64,000 nucleotides of DNA from Cryptomeria japonica (Eukaryota > Streptophyta > Pinopsida > Cupressales > Cupressaceae), in contig NC_081414.1 of the NCBI RefSeq assembly GCF_030272615.1, positions 658,824,292-658,888,291 of the forward strand, in the 5' to 3' direction. A program made the position numbers and the translations under genes. The number at the start of each line of letters is the position of its first letter. Positions within the stretch are counted from its first letter, which is position 1. This document shows positions 1 to 11,649 of this stretch, in pieces. The notes beneath the pieces are model-generated. The model was not told the DNA's origin. It saw only the letters and a program-made list of their open reading frames with translations, and ran no database searches.

Positions 1-1554
1 CTCTATTTAAGACAAGATAATGATCACTTGATATGGATATTGATACGATTGATAAGACAATTTAATCAGTTGATTGCATATGTTTGACTGGATAGTTGTA
101 TCCTTTGTTAACTTCGTGTGAAGTGTTTGCTGGATATCTGCTAGGGTGTTCGATTCTTGCAAGACATTTTATTACAAGTTTTTCGATTGATTTTGATTGT
201 TTTTTGGTTGATTTTTTCAGGCTTTATCTTAATGTTTTTAGGATTTTTTCAGGACTTTATTTCAATGTTTTTGGTTGATTGTTTGTTTTTTCAATGTTTT
301 TGAATTTGTGTTTTCACTGTTTTTGGATTATATATGATTTTTAGGATTTTTTTAGCTATGCCCCCAGTATGCAAACCTATATGAGATGATGATCTGCAGA
401 ATGCATGTGGAGACAATGAATTTTTGACATGACCTATGTTAATGCAATATGCATGATGAAGGTGCATTTCCTATTCGAACAAGGATGACTGTGTTTGTTT
501 AGCATTTCGTAATACACCAATTGAAATATAGGTTCAAAACATTTCATAGATAAGCGGTCAATCGATCATTAAGGTCCCTTGGAACATCCAAATTAACACA
601 CTTAGTGATGAGGATTTGCAAATGGAGACGCGGAAAACTTCCCCATTGGTTCTTGAAAATTTGATCTTCTTTTGCCCATGTGTGTGCAAATGAGTTAATT
701 CTCGCTCTTGTGTTCACTAAAGATCTTTAGCATCCTATATGACTAGCTACGTGGATTATTCTAACTTGAAAAGCATCCTAAATAGAGCCTCGATGCCAGC
801 AAGCTTTTAGAGCTCCGATGAGGTTATAGCCTGTAATTTCTCAAACATTGCTCCATTGCCAGTAGGCGTCCATAGCCCTGATGGAGTTACTCCCATGTTC
901 CCATAGTCAAGTTTTTTGTTGCACTTGTATGCGTGATATTTAAATTATATATCATTGCTCTTTTGCCTTGAGATGAATATTTGGAATAGCACTTTTTCTT
1001 TTTTATTTTCTTGCCTTGACTTGTAAGTAATGAAACCTACTTGGGTGTGATAATTACAACGGTGTTGAAGTAGAATTTTAGTTTTTTCACTAGTCATATG
1101 TTCAACTAGGTGTCTCGAATGAATTAGAGATTTTGTTAATGTGTTTGAGATATAGCAATTGAGATATAGCAATTGAGATATTTTGGGTTACCAAGACTCA
1201 AATAGTGAAATCACTACCCAACCCTAAGTAAAGCATCATCACAAGGTAATGTTGAAAACTAATGACCTTAGGATCTCAAAGACTTCAAATCTGAATATCT
1301 AAGAAACGAGACGACACTTGTTTATCTTGAATGCAAACAAATGATAAACTTGGGCAGTTGCCTTGTTTTATTGATGTTGCTATATGTAAATGCAGAAACT
1401 ATATGCCATGAAATTTATGAATGTGATGTGCTTGGAAAGAAACTATATGTGATGCAGTGCTTTGAATAAAATGAGATGCAATGCAAAAAGAAAAACCTAA
1501 ACTAACCCAGCCTTTAGATATAATATCGTTTTAAGATGCATGTTGTTCATAGGG
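1..1554 (-). other. 3' non-coding internal region of family A copy 1
   Basis: AT-rich internal sequence between the pol-linker remnant and the missing 3' LTR. It aligns along its length with about 40,300-41,950 in copy 2, including the T-rich 180-350 stretch with repeated TTTTTGGTTGAT-type motifs. In a Tat-like element RT, RNase H and integrase would be expected here. I find no such motifs in any frame, so this part is a deletion product or non-coding filler. Short frames in it are not conserved between the two copies. Confidence 0.6.
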
Positions 1555-1791
1555 TTAGGGAGTTTTGTGTAGGTAGTTCATTGGTCTTTGTTTGAAGAGT
1601 CGAATAAAGATGTCTTTTCCAATAGGATATAAAGACTTAGCTAAGTGTACATGTTCAGCATCTCCAATGTTGATTTCCTTAGTTTTTGGATTTTGTGGAT
1701 CATCAGAGGGAAATCTAACTTTGGCACCCATCAATTCAGATATAGTCTTATCATTTTCAAAGCAATCCAATTGTGGTAGGTCATCTTGCCC
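1555..1791 (-). pseudogene. Remnant of the pol linker that precedes RT (copy 1)
   Basis: Minus-strand frame of about 75 codons containing FPSDDPQNPKTKEINIGDAE. The TKEIN[IL]G signature followed by an acidic, histidine-containing stretch is also seen at 51,485-51,560 in the outer Tat-like element (TKEINLGTTEHPH), directly upstream of its reverse transcriptase. The frame stops where RT should begin and nothing RT-like follows. The same remnant is at 41,965-42,212 in copy 2, so the truncation predates the spread of the family. Homology to the linker is my inference from the two window copies and general recollection of this gypsy lineage. Confidence 0.6.
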
Positions 1792-2238
1792 CTAATCTAT
1801 CAAGTGTGGGTGCATGAGACAAATAGATTCTAGTTCCAAAGTTGTGACATGAGCAGGTGTTATGCATCTTTCTATTGATGCACTTGAAGAGGACGATGAA
1901 GCCAACCAAGTGTTGATCTCATTAGCTAGTGTTATGCTTGTGCTTGAAGAAGATGATGGAATAATTTGCGTGTTGATTTCATTAGTTGGTGTCGTGCTTA
2001 TTTCTATCACCACATTGGCATGTGAAAATGGCACACATACAATTATTGATAAATTTTCTCTGCAGTATGATCAGGATTGGTGATTTCATTGATAAGGAGT
2101 TCATGAAAAACTTGTGTAGAGGGATTGGGATCATGAGGGAACTAGTAGAAATGGTAAGTTAATTTGAGAGGGGATCTTGTGAGGAACATGGAGGATTATG
2201 GCATGGAGACAAAGGGATGGAACGATCTTGATCAGGAT

Positions 2239-3588
2239 CTAGAGAAATAATGGGATCTTGCTTAGGACATGAAGGTGAAGGAATACATTGATCTTGACTT
2301 GGAAAGGGATTATTAGGAAGGATGGAAGAGATGTCCTAATCTTTCTTAGGAGGTGGATGTTGGATAGGACTTGAAACGACACTATATTCTTGAGATAAAA
2401 GGGTATCATTATGAATAGGATAGAAAAGAGCGAGGGGATCATCATAAGATTCTTGGTCAGTGGGATCTTGATCAAAAATTGGGTTAGATGAAAGAGTTAT
2501 TTCTTGATCTTTATTTTTTTCAGGACTCATTTCTTCTGATTTTGGATCATCCTCTTGACACAGGGAAGGATTTTGGATATGCATGGGAGATTCTTGGAAG
2601 ATTTCAACATTTTGGCTTGATGAGAAATGACTTTGAATTTGAATGGGACTCTTTGAAGTGGGTTTTCTTGGAAATGGATATCATGATGGCATTGGATCTT
2701 GAATTTTGAAGCATGGAAAGGACTAGCATCATGGCATAGACTAGATTGGATTTGTATTATGGATAGCCCTTGGGAGGTTGCGTTATTGGATAAAGATGGT
2801 GTGGAATTCTCTTGTGTGACTTCAGGGTATGAGGAAATGGTGGAAGATATGGAGGCTACTTGAGGTGCAAAGTCTTGATGGGAAGAAGCATTGCTAGACA
2901 TGGGCAGATGACCTTGTTGCATGATAGGTGACACATTGACCATGTTCGATTGATGTCCAAAGGGTGATTTGTTTTTAAATACACTTTCTTTTGTTTGGGA
3001 TACCCTTGGTGGTGTATTTGAAGATAGAGGAGGATATTCACAGACTTGTGATGTGACTGAAGGCAAAATTTATTGTGTAGTTGTGTGTGACCTTGGTAGT
3101 GGTTGACTTGTTTGCACAATTTGTGGTGCTGAGAGTTGTGTTGTTTGTTGTATTGGTTGTTGGACTTGCATTGTTGGAGGTGTTTGTTTTTTATATTGGT
3201 TGCTCGTGTTTATTTGTGTCAGAATAGTTGATATGTCTGATTTCATAATAAGAGCTTGCACATCAATTGGCTCTAAGTTCATGTTGGGATATCCCAATTT
3301 TTGAAATAGTTTGAACATCTGGGATCTACTCTCTTCACTTCTTTTAACATTTTGTTCCAAGATCACTATTTCTTGAGCTAGTTTCTCTTCAAGTGGTGGA
3401 GAAATAGGTATGACACTTGTTTGTTCTAGCTAAGTTTGATGCACGTTTTGGGACATGTATATGTTGGATTGAGATTAGTGATTGTTTGCTTGCAATGACA
3501 TGGTCCCACGAAAGTTGGAAGTTTGATAAGGGTAATGTTGTCTCCTAGAAGTTTGAGAGCTTGTTTCAACCATTGCACTATATGCCAT
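2239..3588 (-). pseudogene. Ser/Pro/Gln-rich gag-like frame of family A (copy 1)
   Basis: Minus-strand reading frame starting at the ATG at 3,588 (MAYSAMVETSSQTSRR). It matches the frame at 42,508-44,003 in copy 2. The N-terminal third is Asn/Gln/Tyr-rich. A charged, probably coiled-coil stretch follows (EQNVKRSEESRSQMFKLFQK), then low-complexity Gln/Pro/Ser sequence (QPIQQTTQLSAPQ) and an acidic tail (DPTDQESYDDPLALFY). It is broken by in-frame stops, including one at 3,067-3,069, and by a frameshift near 2,700. The lesions differ from those in copy 2. No zinc knuckle or known domain is recognised. The Q/P-rich composition resembles the N-terminal part of the outer element's Gag, so a Gag role is plausible but unproven. 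Confidence 0.6.
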
Positions 3589-3839
3589 TTTGTTTTGATT
3601 TTTGAAGTTTAGGGATGAAATGCAATGCAACTAAGGGATGAAAATGCAACCCTATTTTTTTGGATTTTGATAATTTTGAAAATGGACAAATGCAACTGAG
3701 GATGACAAATGCAACCTATGTTTTTGGAATTCTTTGATAAATTGGATTAAGGAATGACAAGATGAAACCCTAAAGAACGACAATGCAACTTTAGACTTGG
3801 ACTAAGGAACAACCTAATTTTGAAGATAATGCAAAATGG

Positions 3840-4215
3840 AGACAATGATTTGACCCTATGTCTTATGTAGATGAAGACTATGCAAGGACTATAATGCAAG
3901 GACTGATGAATTGTAAGGACGTAAATGAGGACTGTAATGAGGACTATACGAGGACTTATGCAAAGTAAATACGTAAATGAGGACTATAATGAGGACGATA
4001 ATGAGAATGATTCAAGGACCTATGTAAAGTAAGGATGTAAATGAGTACTATAATGGGGACGATAATGAGGACTATGCAAAGAATAGGGATGTAAATGAGG
4101 ACTATAATAAAGACGATAATAAGGATGATGCAAGGACTTATGCAAATCCTAAGGACGTAAATGAGGACTGTGATGAGGACGATAATGAGGACTATGCAAG
4201 GACTAAGGACTCTAA
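3840..4215. repeat. GAGGACTATAATGAGGAC-type minisatellite (copy 1)
   Basis: Degenerate tandem array built on GAGGACTATAATGAGGAC and AAGGACGTAAATGAGGAC phrases, with many interruptions. A homologous but differently expanded array lies at 44,340-44,720 in copy 2, upstream of the gag-like frame in the element's own orientation. It reads as low-complexity frames on both strands, which are not genes. Confidence 0.75.
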
Positions 4216-5204
4216 GAACACCTATGGTCACAAGTATGCAAAATTTTGGACTTTGTTGGATTATCAAATGTTTCAAGGTAGACTTTGTTTCAAATAACTC
4301 TGTTTGTAGGACAAGTCTATTTTTCAATTCTGAGAACATTGTCTGAAGATAAGTATAGCTGGATGAACTATGTTCTGACAAACTCTGAGAATTCAGAGAT
4401 ACGCAAGGTAGGGCCTCAAATAACCCAAATACTGACTCAATACTAGTCTAGCACAACGATACACATAAAAACACATAAGATAATCTTAAGCTGGAAAGTG
4501 GAAATCGTTTAATGGGGGGCCCACAACAAAATACCAAAATAAGATGAACAGATAGAGAGTCTGGCAACATTGGCTCCACTCCACAGCACACACTTCTCGA
4601 GCATGCCAGTCTCTCTTACCCCGAAGATCCGAAGATCTTATCACCGAGTATTTTCTATCTCATCATGCAAGGTACATGAGGGTATCTATGGGGTACGATC
4701 TGCATACCCGAAACCAATAAACATGGGATTTGGGCTACTAAGTTGGTTCTTATTGTAAGTTTCGAGAGATCCCAATCCAACTACGGATTCTCAGAGCAAG
4801 CCACTTAAGGCTTTAGTTAAGCTTATTAGTGCAGAGAAGGCCCCCACAAACATTGAATTCATTCAACACTCTAGGTGTCTGACCAGTATATTTATATAGC
4901 AGCTTGAAAAACCCGCTTGAGATTACGCTACGAGAGATGATATCCCCAACGCATCCCAATTCAAAGTGGCTTTGTGGGGTGATGAAATCCCTAGTCAAAA
5001 ATACCCCCCACTAGTAAAAAGAAAAAGTGGGTGTCGTTATCACCTTTCCCTCTCTCCCAAGACCCCGAAGGTGGGTGCAAAGGTACTTAATGCAACAATA
5101 GGTCCACCCAAGACACAAAAAGGTTATTTTTCCCTTAAATATCGCAATTTATGATTTATTCTATTCATAAGCCAAATTCACGTCAATTTTAAAGCCCAAA
5201 CTGA
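4216..5204. other. Leader segment of family A copy 1, no gene seen
   Basis: Internal non-coding sequence matching about 44,720-45,240 in copy 2 with extra material in copy 1. It contains complex, GC-richer sequence around 4,560-5,100. The short frames in it are not conserved between copies. Confidence 0.5.
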
Positions 5205-5455
5205 GGTGTGAGATACGCATGTGCATGTCTATTTTAAAACACTAAAGTGAAGTGTGAGATCATGCATGTCAATTTTTACCAGATTTGTTTTAAGCACCAA
5301 GCTGAAGTGTGAAAGCATGCATGTCAATTTTAACCAGATTTATTTTAAGCACCAAGCTAAAGTGTGAAAGCATGCATGTCAATTTTAACTAGATTTCTTT
5401 TAAGCACCAAGCTGAAGTGTGAAAGCATGCATGTCAATTTTAAACCCAAAATCCA
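5205..5455. repeat. About 57-bp tandem repeats in the family A leader (copy 1)
   Basis: Four or five tandem copies of a roughly 57-bp unit carrying CACCAAGCTGAAGTGTGA and AGCATGCATGTCAATTTT. The array recurs at about 45,240-45,470 in copy 2 with a slightly different copy number, so it is a family feature that expands and contracts. Confidence 0.8.
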
Positions 5456-5789
5456 AAATTGAATTAACCCTAAAGGATCCTGCAATCAAATTGTAAGTGG
5501 TTTCCAAAATAATATGGGAGGATCAAGCCTTCTCTGTAATTTCGCCATACACTACAAACAGGGAATCAGTAACCAGAAAACACACAAAAAAACTACAAAA
5601 CAGAAAGCCAAACTATCTATTGAATGAATGTGTGATTCTAATAGAGCGAATGCGTAATAATGTCTAGGCGACTGCATTATGATAACTAAGCGAATGTGTA
5701 AAATTGACTGATCGAATGCGTGACCCTAACAAGGCATCTACAAAAAGCCTAAAATTCACCAAAAACCTGCAAAACGGACTATGAGGCCC

Positions 5790-6002
5790 TAGTCAGATAT
5801 CTCATTAACCATTCTATATTAAGCAAGTCATATTTCACTCTATATGATAGGACTAGGTTGTTGCATCTGTCAATAGCTGGTTGGTCCTCTAGGTCTTGTC
5901 TCCTTTTTTTGCCTTTAGAATTCGTTGATAACGTTTGGCTTGCCTCCTTTGTTCTGTTGTTCTTCGAGCACCTGTAATCTTAAATTTTACCTTATGTGCC
6001 AT
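5790..6002 (-). pseudogene. Small basic/coiled-coil frame of family A (copy 1, frameshifted)
   Basis: Starts at the ATG at 6,002 (MAHKVKFKITGARRTTEQRR). The copy 2 counterpart (45,809-46,033) is an open 74-residue frame. Here a one-base loss in an A-run near 5,905 shifts the frame after about 32 residues. The intact version has a basic N-terminus rich in Arg and Lys, a charged helix and an acidic/aromatic tail. It is the first frame after the primer-binding-like site, so it may be a leader peptide or the N-terminus of gag. I recognise no family. Confidence 0.5.
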
Positions 6003-6360
6003 AAGATGTTATATTGAAAGCATCATACAAGGATAAAAAATCTTCAGCTTTGCAAAATGTAATACAGAATTTAGACAGAACTGAGGATTAAAAAATAGGA
6101 AAATGAAAGAAACAAAATGCCTAAATATGAACGACGAATGTGTAATATTATCTAGGCGAATGCGTGAAGGTATCAGCATGAATGTGTGATCTTGGCAGGT
6201 CGAATACGTAATTTTGTCTATGTGATTGCATGATGATGTTTGCACGATTGCGTGATGTTTGATTCTGCTTTTGAAATCTGTACAAAACCTGCAAAAAAAT
6301 TCTGAAAATGCATACGATCTGCAAAAATCACACAGAAATACAAAGGGTCCATTAGCTATT

Positions 6361-6382
6361 GTTCACGTCAGGTTCACCAAAA
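6361..6382 (-). other. Primer-binding-like site of family A copy 1
   Basis: On the minus strand TTTTGGTGAACCTGACGTGA directly follows the LTR end (…ATATACA). Copy 2 has the same block as TTTTGGTGAACCCGACATGA at 46,384-46,403. Its position and the TGG start fit a tRNA primer-binding site. I have not assigned the tRNA. Confidence 0.55.
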
Positions 6383-7151
6383 TGTATATGCTTAAAATCA
6401 TCATTGCTTAACTAGAAATAATAAGGAAATCATGAATCCCTGTTCTAGCAATTTAAACATAAACCAATGAAAGAGATGCATAATAGAATCAAATTTAAAC
6501 AATATAAAACTCCCTATTTTGCATCATAGCTTCCATTGTTCTTTTCTTCTTTGTGGTATGATGGCTCTCAGATATCGTGTTGGCAACTTGCAATTGACAC
6601 AAAGATTTGAAGTTCATGATTGTATCGTGATTGTTGAAAATGGAGAATTGATCCTGAATTTATAGATTTTTGGAGAGGATTGATTGAGAGGTGGATCTCA
6701 AGTGAGCTCACATGTCGATTGATAGGTGAACTACTAATTTGGAGGTGGAATAGAATTGATTGAATTGTTAATTGAATTAACTGATAGAGAAAAAATTTGA
6801 TTGAAAGATGAAAAAGAATGATTGGAAGATAATTGATTGATGGCAAAGAAAGCTCTATTTAGAAAAAGTTAATTAGAAGATAGAAATAGGAATTGAAAAG
6901 ATAGTTGATTTAATCAATTAATTGAATTAATTAATTTACCATGTGATTGCACTTTGACTTTGATTTTCAATTTAATCTTTGCATGAGATTTAATTCAAAT
7001 ATTGAATTTATTTTAAATTCAATTTTGTTATTTGAATATATTTAGAACATGACTTTGGTATTCAATTTGATTTTTGAAATCATGCACATGTATTTGAAAT
7101 TAGACGAAATTAGAAGAATATGAATTTGAATCAAAAGAATTAAATGAAATT

Positions 7152-7630
7152 TGTGAGATTTTGCCAAGATCAAGAGCTCAATGAAATGTACAAAATAGAG
7201 ACACAATATACGACAAGAATAAACCGTATTCTCATCAATAGAAAATGATCAATCATTGTTGTTACAATGAATATGAGCCTGCTTATATAGGCAAGGCTAT
7301 ATGGATATGTGAGCACACAAACATGACATGTGGCTCAATAAGAAACAAGGGTATGTACGAAATAGGTGTGGGTAGGTAGGAGAAACAATAAAATATTCCA
7401 CATGAGGTGGATCACCCACCGAAGGTGGAATTATCACTCCACAATAAGTGGATATGATAAAGTAGTAACAAGATCAACACCATAAAAGGTGGAATTTCTC
7501 CTACACACACTATCCCAATGTGGCACAAACACCCAAGTGTCTCATACCCAAACTACTATGAAATGCATTTCCTAAGTAAACTTAAGTAAGGTGTAATAAT
7601 ATCCAAGATGAATAATTATTTACACCAATA
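7152..7630 (-). repeat. 3' LTR of the copia gag-only element
   Basis: 479 bp, near-identical to 11,650-12,085. It begins TGTGAGATTTTGCC on the plus strand and ends ACACCAATA, one base off the ACACCAACA end of the partner LTR. It holds a roughly 45-bp segment around 7,405-7,455 that the partner lacks. A TATA box reads CTATATAAGC on the minus strand at about 7,282-7,291. Confidence 0.9.
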
Positions 7631-7642
7631 CCCTCCTTAAGT
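7631..7642 (-). other. Polypurine tract of the copia element
   Basis: Minus strand reads CTTAAGGAGGG immediately before the 3' LTR. This is the standard position for plus-strand DNA priming. Confidence 0.75.
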
Positions 7643-8518
7643 GCAACTTAGGGGAATGCACTTAAGTCTACAATGCAACCAAGCAATGCAAGATGGATCC
7701 CAGATACTAGGCCATGGTAGGTACCCATGTACAAATGCAAATGCATGCAAACCAATGCAGTGAAATCTCTCATAAAGCAGGGAAAGAGAGAAAAACCCAA
7801 TGGGAAAAAACCCTCCCCCAAAAGAGAGATAAAAACTAGATAAAAAGAACTTGTATAGAAGAATGTGAGGAACAAAACCCCATGTGAGGAAAAAGTTCCC
7901 CCCATATGAGAGAAGAAGGGAAGCTAGGAAGCCCCCCCTCAATGTGGAATCTGCACCAACGATAGAAGCTCGATGTATGAAGAAACTGCTCCACGAACGT
8001 CGAACAACATTCCTCCCCTTAGGAAGAAACAAAACCAAAGGTGTATCCATGAAGTCTTCCCAATCATGAAGGGAAGATGTATGAAAAAAACTCATGATGA
8101 AAGGAATCTTTGAAAACTGCTCAATTGTCCCCATGTCAATGCTAAAAGATACCCCCTCCAAAGGTAGTAAATTGTGCCACACTACTGAAAAAGGAACTCC
8201 AAGATCTAGTGGAGATGGATGTAGAACATGTCTCAAAGACTCACATGTCTCCTCTAAACATAAAGAGACCCCCTCCAACTGTTGTACATAAGTATCCACA
8301 ATCATGTCAACCTCGAAAGAAGGATCATGTAGAGAATGAACAAGAGGGTCAGAGTGTTCCCTCGCAACAATCGAAGAAGGATCATCTTCAGCAAAGAGAA
8401 GATGAATGTCATCAATGATGTCTCCCAAATCTGCAATGTAGGATTCCACAAACAAACCTTCAATGTCTGTCAAGTAATCATCCCATGAATCTGAAGCTGG
8501 AAGACAATGAATATCCTG
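7637..8518 (-). pseudogene. In-frame region downstream of the copia Gag-protease
   Basis: After the stop at 8,519-8,521 the same reading frame stays open to the polypurine tract (stop at 7,637). The first part is acidic (DIEGLFVESYIADLGDIIDD). The end is unusually rich in Phe, Leu and Gly and resembles translated 3' non-coding sequence. There is no integrase or RT motif. It may be the tail of a longer Gag-Pro product or just a long untranslated region lacking stops. I favour a mixture: plausible coding at the start, none near the end. Confidence 0.4.
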
Positions 8519-10162
8519 CTACACTGAATCACATGAAGGCGAAACTGTCGCACTATCTGCATCATCGGGTGCAATAGGTGATGTGATATCAATATGAGGA
8601 GATGAAATACAAGGCTCAAGAACGGGGTCACATGTGAGAATCCCCATGTTCAAGTGCCCAAAGTTCTCCTCAAAATCTGAACCATCACAAGAAGTGTGAT
8701 CATCATGTGTAGAATCATCAAATGTGAAATCATCATCATCAACAAAATCTGAAAAGGAGTATAACCGAGATGCATGATCAACCACCCCAGTCGCAATGAT
8801 AGCTCTAGTCTCCAAGTCTCTAATGAAAACTGACTCATGTGTGAACTCCACAACTCTCTTAGTTGTGCCATGTGTGATTTGATAGATAGAAAGGAGATTG
8901 TTTGTCAAGTGGGGTGCACACAACACATCATTGAAGGAGTTATCCCCAATGTCAATGGATCCTTTCCCAATCACATCCATGTATGTATGATTGCCCATCA
9001 AAATTTGCGGCATGGTGCAAAGCTCAAATGTAGAGAACATAGACTGTGAAGATGCCATATGATGAGAAGCCCTTGAATCTAGAAGCCATCTCTCTGAATC
9101 ATGACTGGTAGTAGCACAAAGAGCTTTTCCTTTTCTTGTCCCAAAAGAGTGAGTCTTCCCACTTGTAGAAGCCATGAATGCTTGCCCTTTTCCTTTTGAA
9201 TGTGTGGAAGTGGAAGCTGATGAATCATCCTTCTTGTAGACATGAGGCAAATCAATGTTATGCTTTTTGAGGATATGTGTGAGCTCATCAATCTTCTTAG
9301 AATGGCAACGATGCTCCTCATGACCAAACTTTTTACAATAGGCACAAGTAGGTCTCTCCCTCTTTGGTGAATAGGCACAAGTAGGTCTCTCCCTCTTTGG
9401 TGAGTTATCCCTCTTGGAAGAGGATGAATCTCCTTGTTGTGGAGAAGATGGTGCTTTATCCTTAGGCTTTGATTGCCATTTCTTCTTGTTTGAGTAGTCA
9501 TTTCCTTGATTTCCTTTGTTCCCTTGATTTGCCACTAATGCTTGAGACTTAGAAGCCTTAAGAATGCCCATGTTTATCAACTTAGTTTGTTCCATCATCA
9601 ACATTTTAGCGAAGGCATCAAATGTAGGCATTGTGTAGCTTGAACCCATTGTCATCCTATGGGTTTGGAAACTAAAAACAAATGTTGCATATTCTTGTGG
9701 AATCTTGCCCATCAAGTTGAAGATCAATTGAGTATCCTTTTTATCAATGCCACAATCTTTGAGTTGTGCCCTCAACTCATTTGCCTTAGTGACATAATCT
9801 TGTATAGTATCAAAGTTCTTGGGATCTAACATGGTGAGATCACAATCAATTTGATATCCCCTAATCTCATCAACTTGACCATACAAGTCTTGAAAGTTTT
9901 GTCAAGCATCCTTGATTAGAGTACACTTCTCAATATGAAAAATGAGATCCTTTGATACATACTTTCTTAAGGTACCAATTGCCATGATATTTTTAGTGAG
10001 CCAATCCAAGTGACAAACTGGATCAACCTTAGGATCAGTGGGAGCAACAATAGTTCCATCAATGTAATGAGTTAGTCATTTTTCCATAAGTTTACTCCGT
10101 GCATCAATTTTCCAAGTAGAATAATTATGAGGAGTTAATAGAGGAAACTTAGAAGAACCCAT
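8519..10162 (-). pseudogene. Copia Gag-protease polyprotein, inactivated
   Basis: The start is the ATG at 10,162 (MGSSKFPLLTPHNYSTWK, typical of copia Gag N-termini). Domains in order: the retrotransposon gag region (conserved DLYGQVDEIRGYQIDCDLTM stretch), a Lys/Ser-rich linker, a CX2CX4HX4C zinc knuckle (CAYCKKFGHEEHRC, 9,305-9,346) and a retropepsin-like segment with DSRASHH at 9,059-9,079. The normal active-site triad is Asp-Ser/Thr-Gly; here Gly is Arg (AGG), so the protease should be dead. In-frame TGA codons at 10,076-10,078 and 9,902-9,904 stand where Trp fits, and TAG lies at 8,519-8,521. All fit G-to-A or C-to-T decay. An 11-residue SPKRERPTCAY duplication precedes the zinc knuckle. 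Confidence 0.9.
9340..9405 (-). repeat. 33-bp tandem duplication next to the zinc knuckle
   Basis: Two adjacent 33-bp units (9,340-9,372 and 9,373-9,405) differ at one base and encode SPKRERPTCAY twice in frame. The second Cys-Ala-Tyr is the first half of the zinc knuckle. Confidence 0.9.
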
Positions 10163-11635
10163 AGTAGCAAAAAGGAAGGAACACAAGAGCACAAAAGCAC
10201 AAGAGACATCCCCCAGATTCACTCAATCAAAGTACCCCCCCCAAAAAATTGATGATTTTGGCACTTTATATGTAGTGCGTGTACAATAGGCCACTTGCAA
10301 ACAATGGCAAAGTGGACTTCTGATTTTGTTTTACAACTGCCCCAATAGGCTGAGAACTATAAAGAAAAAGATCAAAAAGATAGATCTATTCAAGACAAAT
10401 GCCAAATTGGCCAAATAAGACCATATGATGAAAGTACAATTTCTACCCCAATTGTTGTAAAATGATAGCATATTCTGAGAGTAGACAAAAAATAATGCAT
10501 TTTCAAAAAAAATGGCACCTAAAAAGGAGTTCGTATGAGCCCAAACAAAGTCCCGGAAGTTGCAAAAACGAGGACTAGACAGGTACAGTCACCAAAAACT
10601 AAGAATTCTGAAAAATTTGTCCATCCAAATCAGAAACTAATGACACCACGTGAAAGTACACAAAATTCTAGCCTATTTAAAAAAAATTGCACCAAAAAAG
10701 GAGCAACAATGAGCAAGATATGACCATTTGAAGTTGAACTGCAAAATCAAAAAGCTCAATGAGAGGGGCCCACAAAATTTTTGAAAAATGATGACGTCAG
10801 CAAATTGCAGGGTTAAATTTGACGGTCGTATGACCATCGCCAAAACTTCACGACTGACTAGGCGCTGACTTGGCGTGATCTGATTGGTTGAAAAATCTGA
10901 GTTGTCGCTGAGGTGGACTGCTGACGTGTCAAGGTGATGTGTCCACAGGCCAGTGGCCTCCTACCACGTGGTGGTCGTGGATTCATCTGGTTAGGCTGTT
11001 GGGGCCAGTGGAAATCCGCGTGGCAGAGGAGGTGGCAGTCCACCTGGGCGGTGGCGGTAGTGCAGGGCCCGCCGAAGGGCCGGCTGGAGTTGCCAACGAT
11101 AGGCGTCATCGCGGAGGACAGCACGGTAGGAGGTTGTTGCGGGGGCGACGCAACGGGAGGGTGTTGCAGAGGACGGCCGCAAGGAGGCAGGCGGTGCGAG
11201 GCTGACGCAGAGGGCGGCTGTACCGGTGGAGCGAGGCTGCCAGCGGGGGCCAACGCTGTCGGTGGTCGATGGCTTCAGGCTGCCGGAATCTGCACGGCGA
11301 CGGGACCTGCAGAGATATAAGTAGGTCAACAGGGGGGTCTGCGGACCCCCCAACATGTTTTTTTTTTTTTTTTTTTTGATTAAATTTTCTCTGAAATTTT
11401 TTTTTCGAAAAATATTAAAAAAAAATCTGAAATCCATACAATAATGCCAAAATGGGTAAAAAAAAAATTCTCACCAAAATAGGCCGACTTTATAACCAAA
11501 ATTCGTGGAAATGGCCACCTGGATGCAATGGCGAGGTTGGATCTGGTCTAGGACACCTCCAAAAGATGTTGCTCCTCAAATCTGCCCCTTGACATCACAA
11601 TAATGTCTCTTCAAGATGAATCAATGACACTCTAA
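10163..11635 (-). other. Copia leader with GC-rich island and hairpin
   Basis: About 1.5 kb between the PBS and the gag start. Bases 10,858-11,340 are markedly GC-rich against AT-rich surroundings and give long spurious frames on both strands. At 11,332-11,351 a perfect 8-bp stem (GGGGGGTC/GACCCCCC) closes a 4-base loop, next to a homopolymer T run from about 11,358 (A run in element sense). Its place in the 5' leader suggests an RNA structure, possibly for packaging or translation. That role is inference. Confidence 0.6.
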
Positions 11636-11649
11636 TGGCTCTAATACCA
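11636..11649 (-). other. Initiator-tRNA-Met primer-binding site
   Basis: Minus strand TGGTATTAGAGCCA abuts the LTR end directly. The usual plant copia PBS is TGGTATCAGAGC, so there is one substitution. Confidence 0.85.

Noticed and set aside
3956-4381. 141-residue Ile/Val/Leu-rich frame that looks like a membrane protein
   Set aside because: It is a translation of the minisatellite and is not conserved in copy 2.
5205-5455. Regularly spaced repeats considered as a CRISPR-like array
   Set aside because: Units are contiguous and degenerate with no unique spacers, and the context is a plant retrotransposon.
10858-11437. Overlapping frames of 88-148 residues on both strands
   Set aside because: They arise from high GC content in a copia leader. 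The sequence has Ala/Pro/Gly/Arg bias and no domain.
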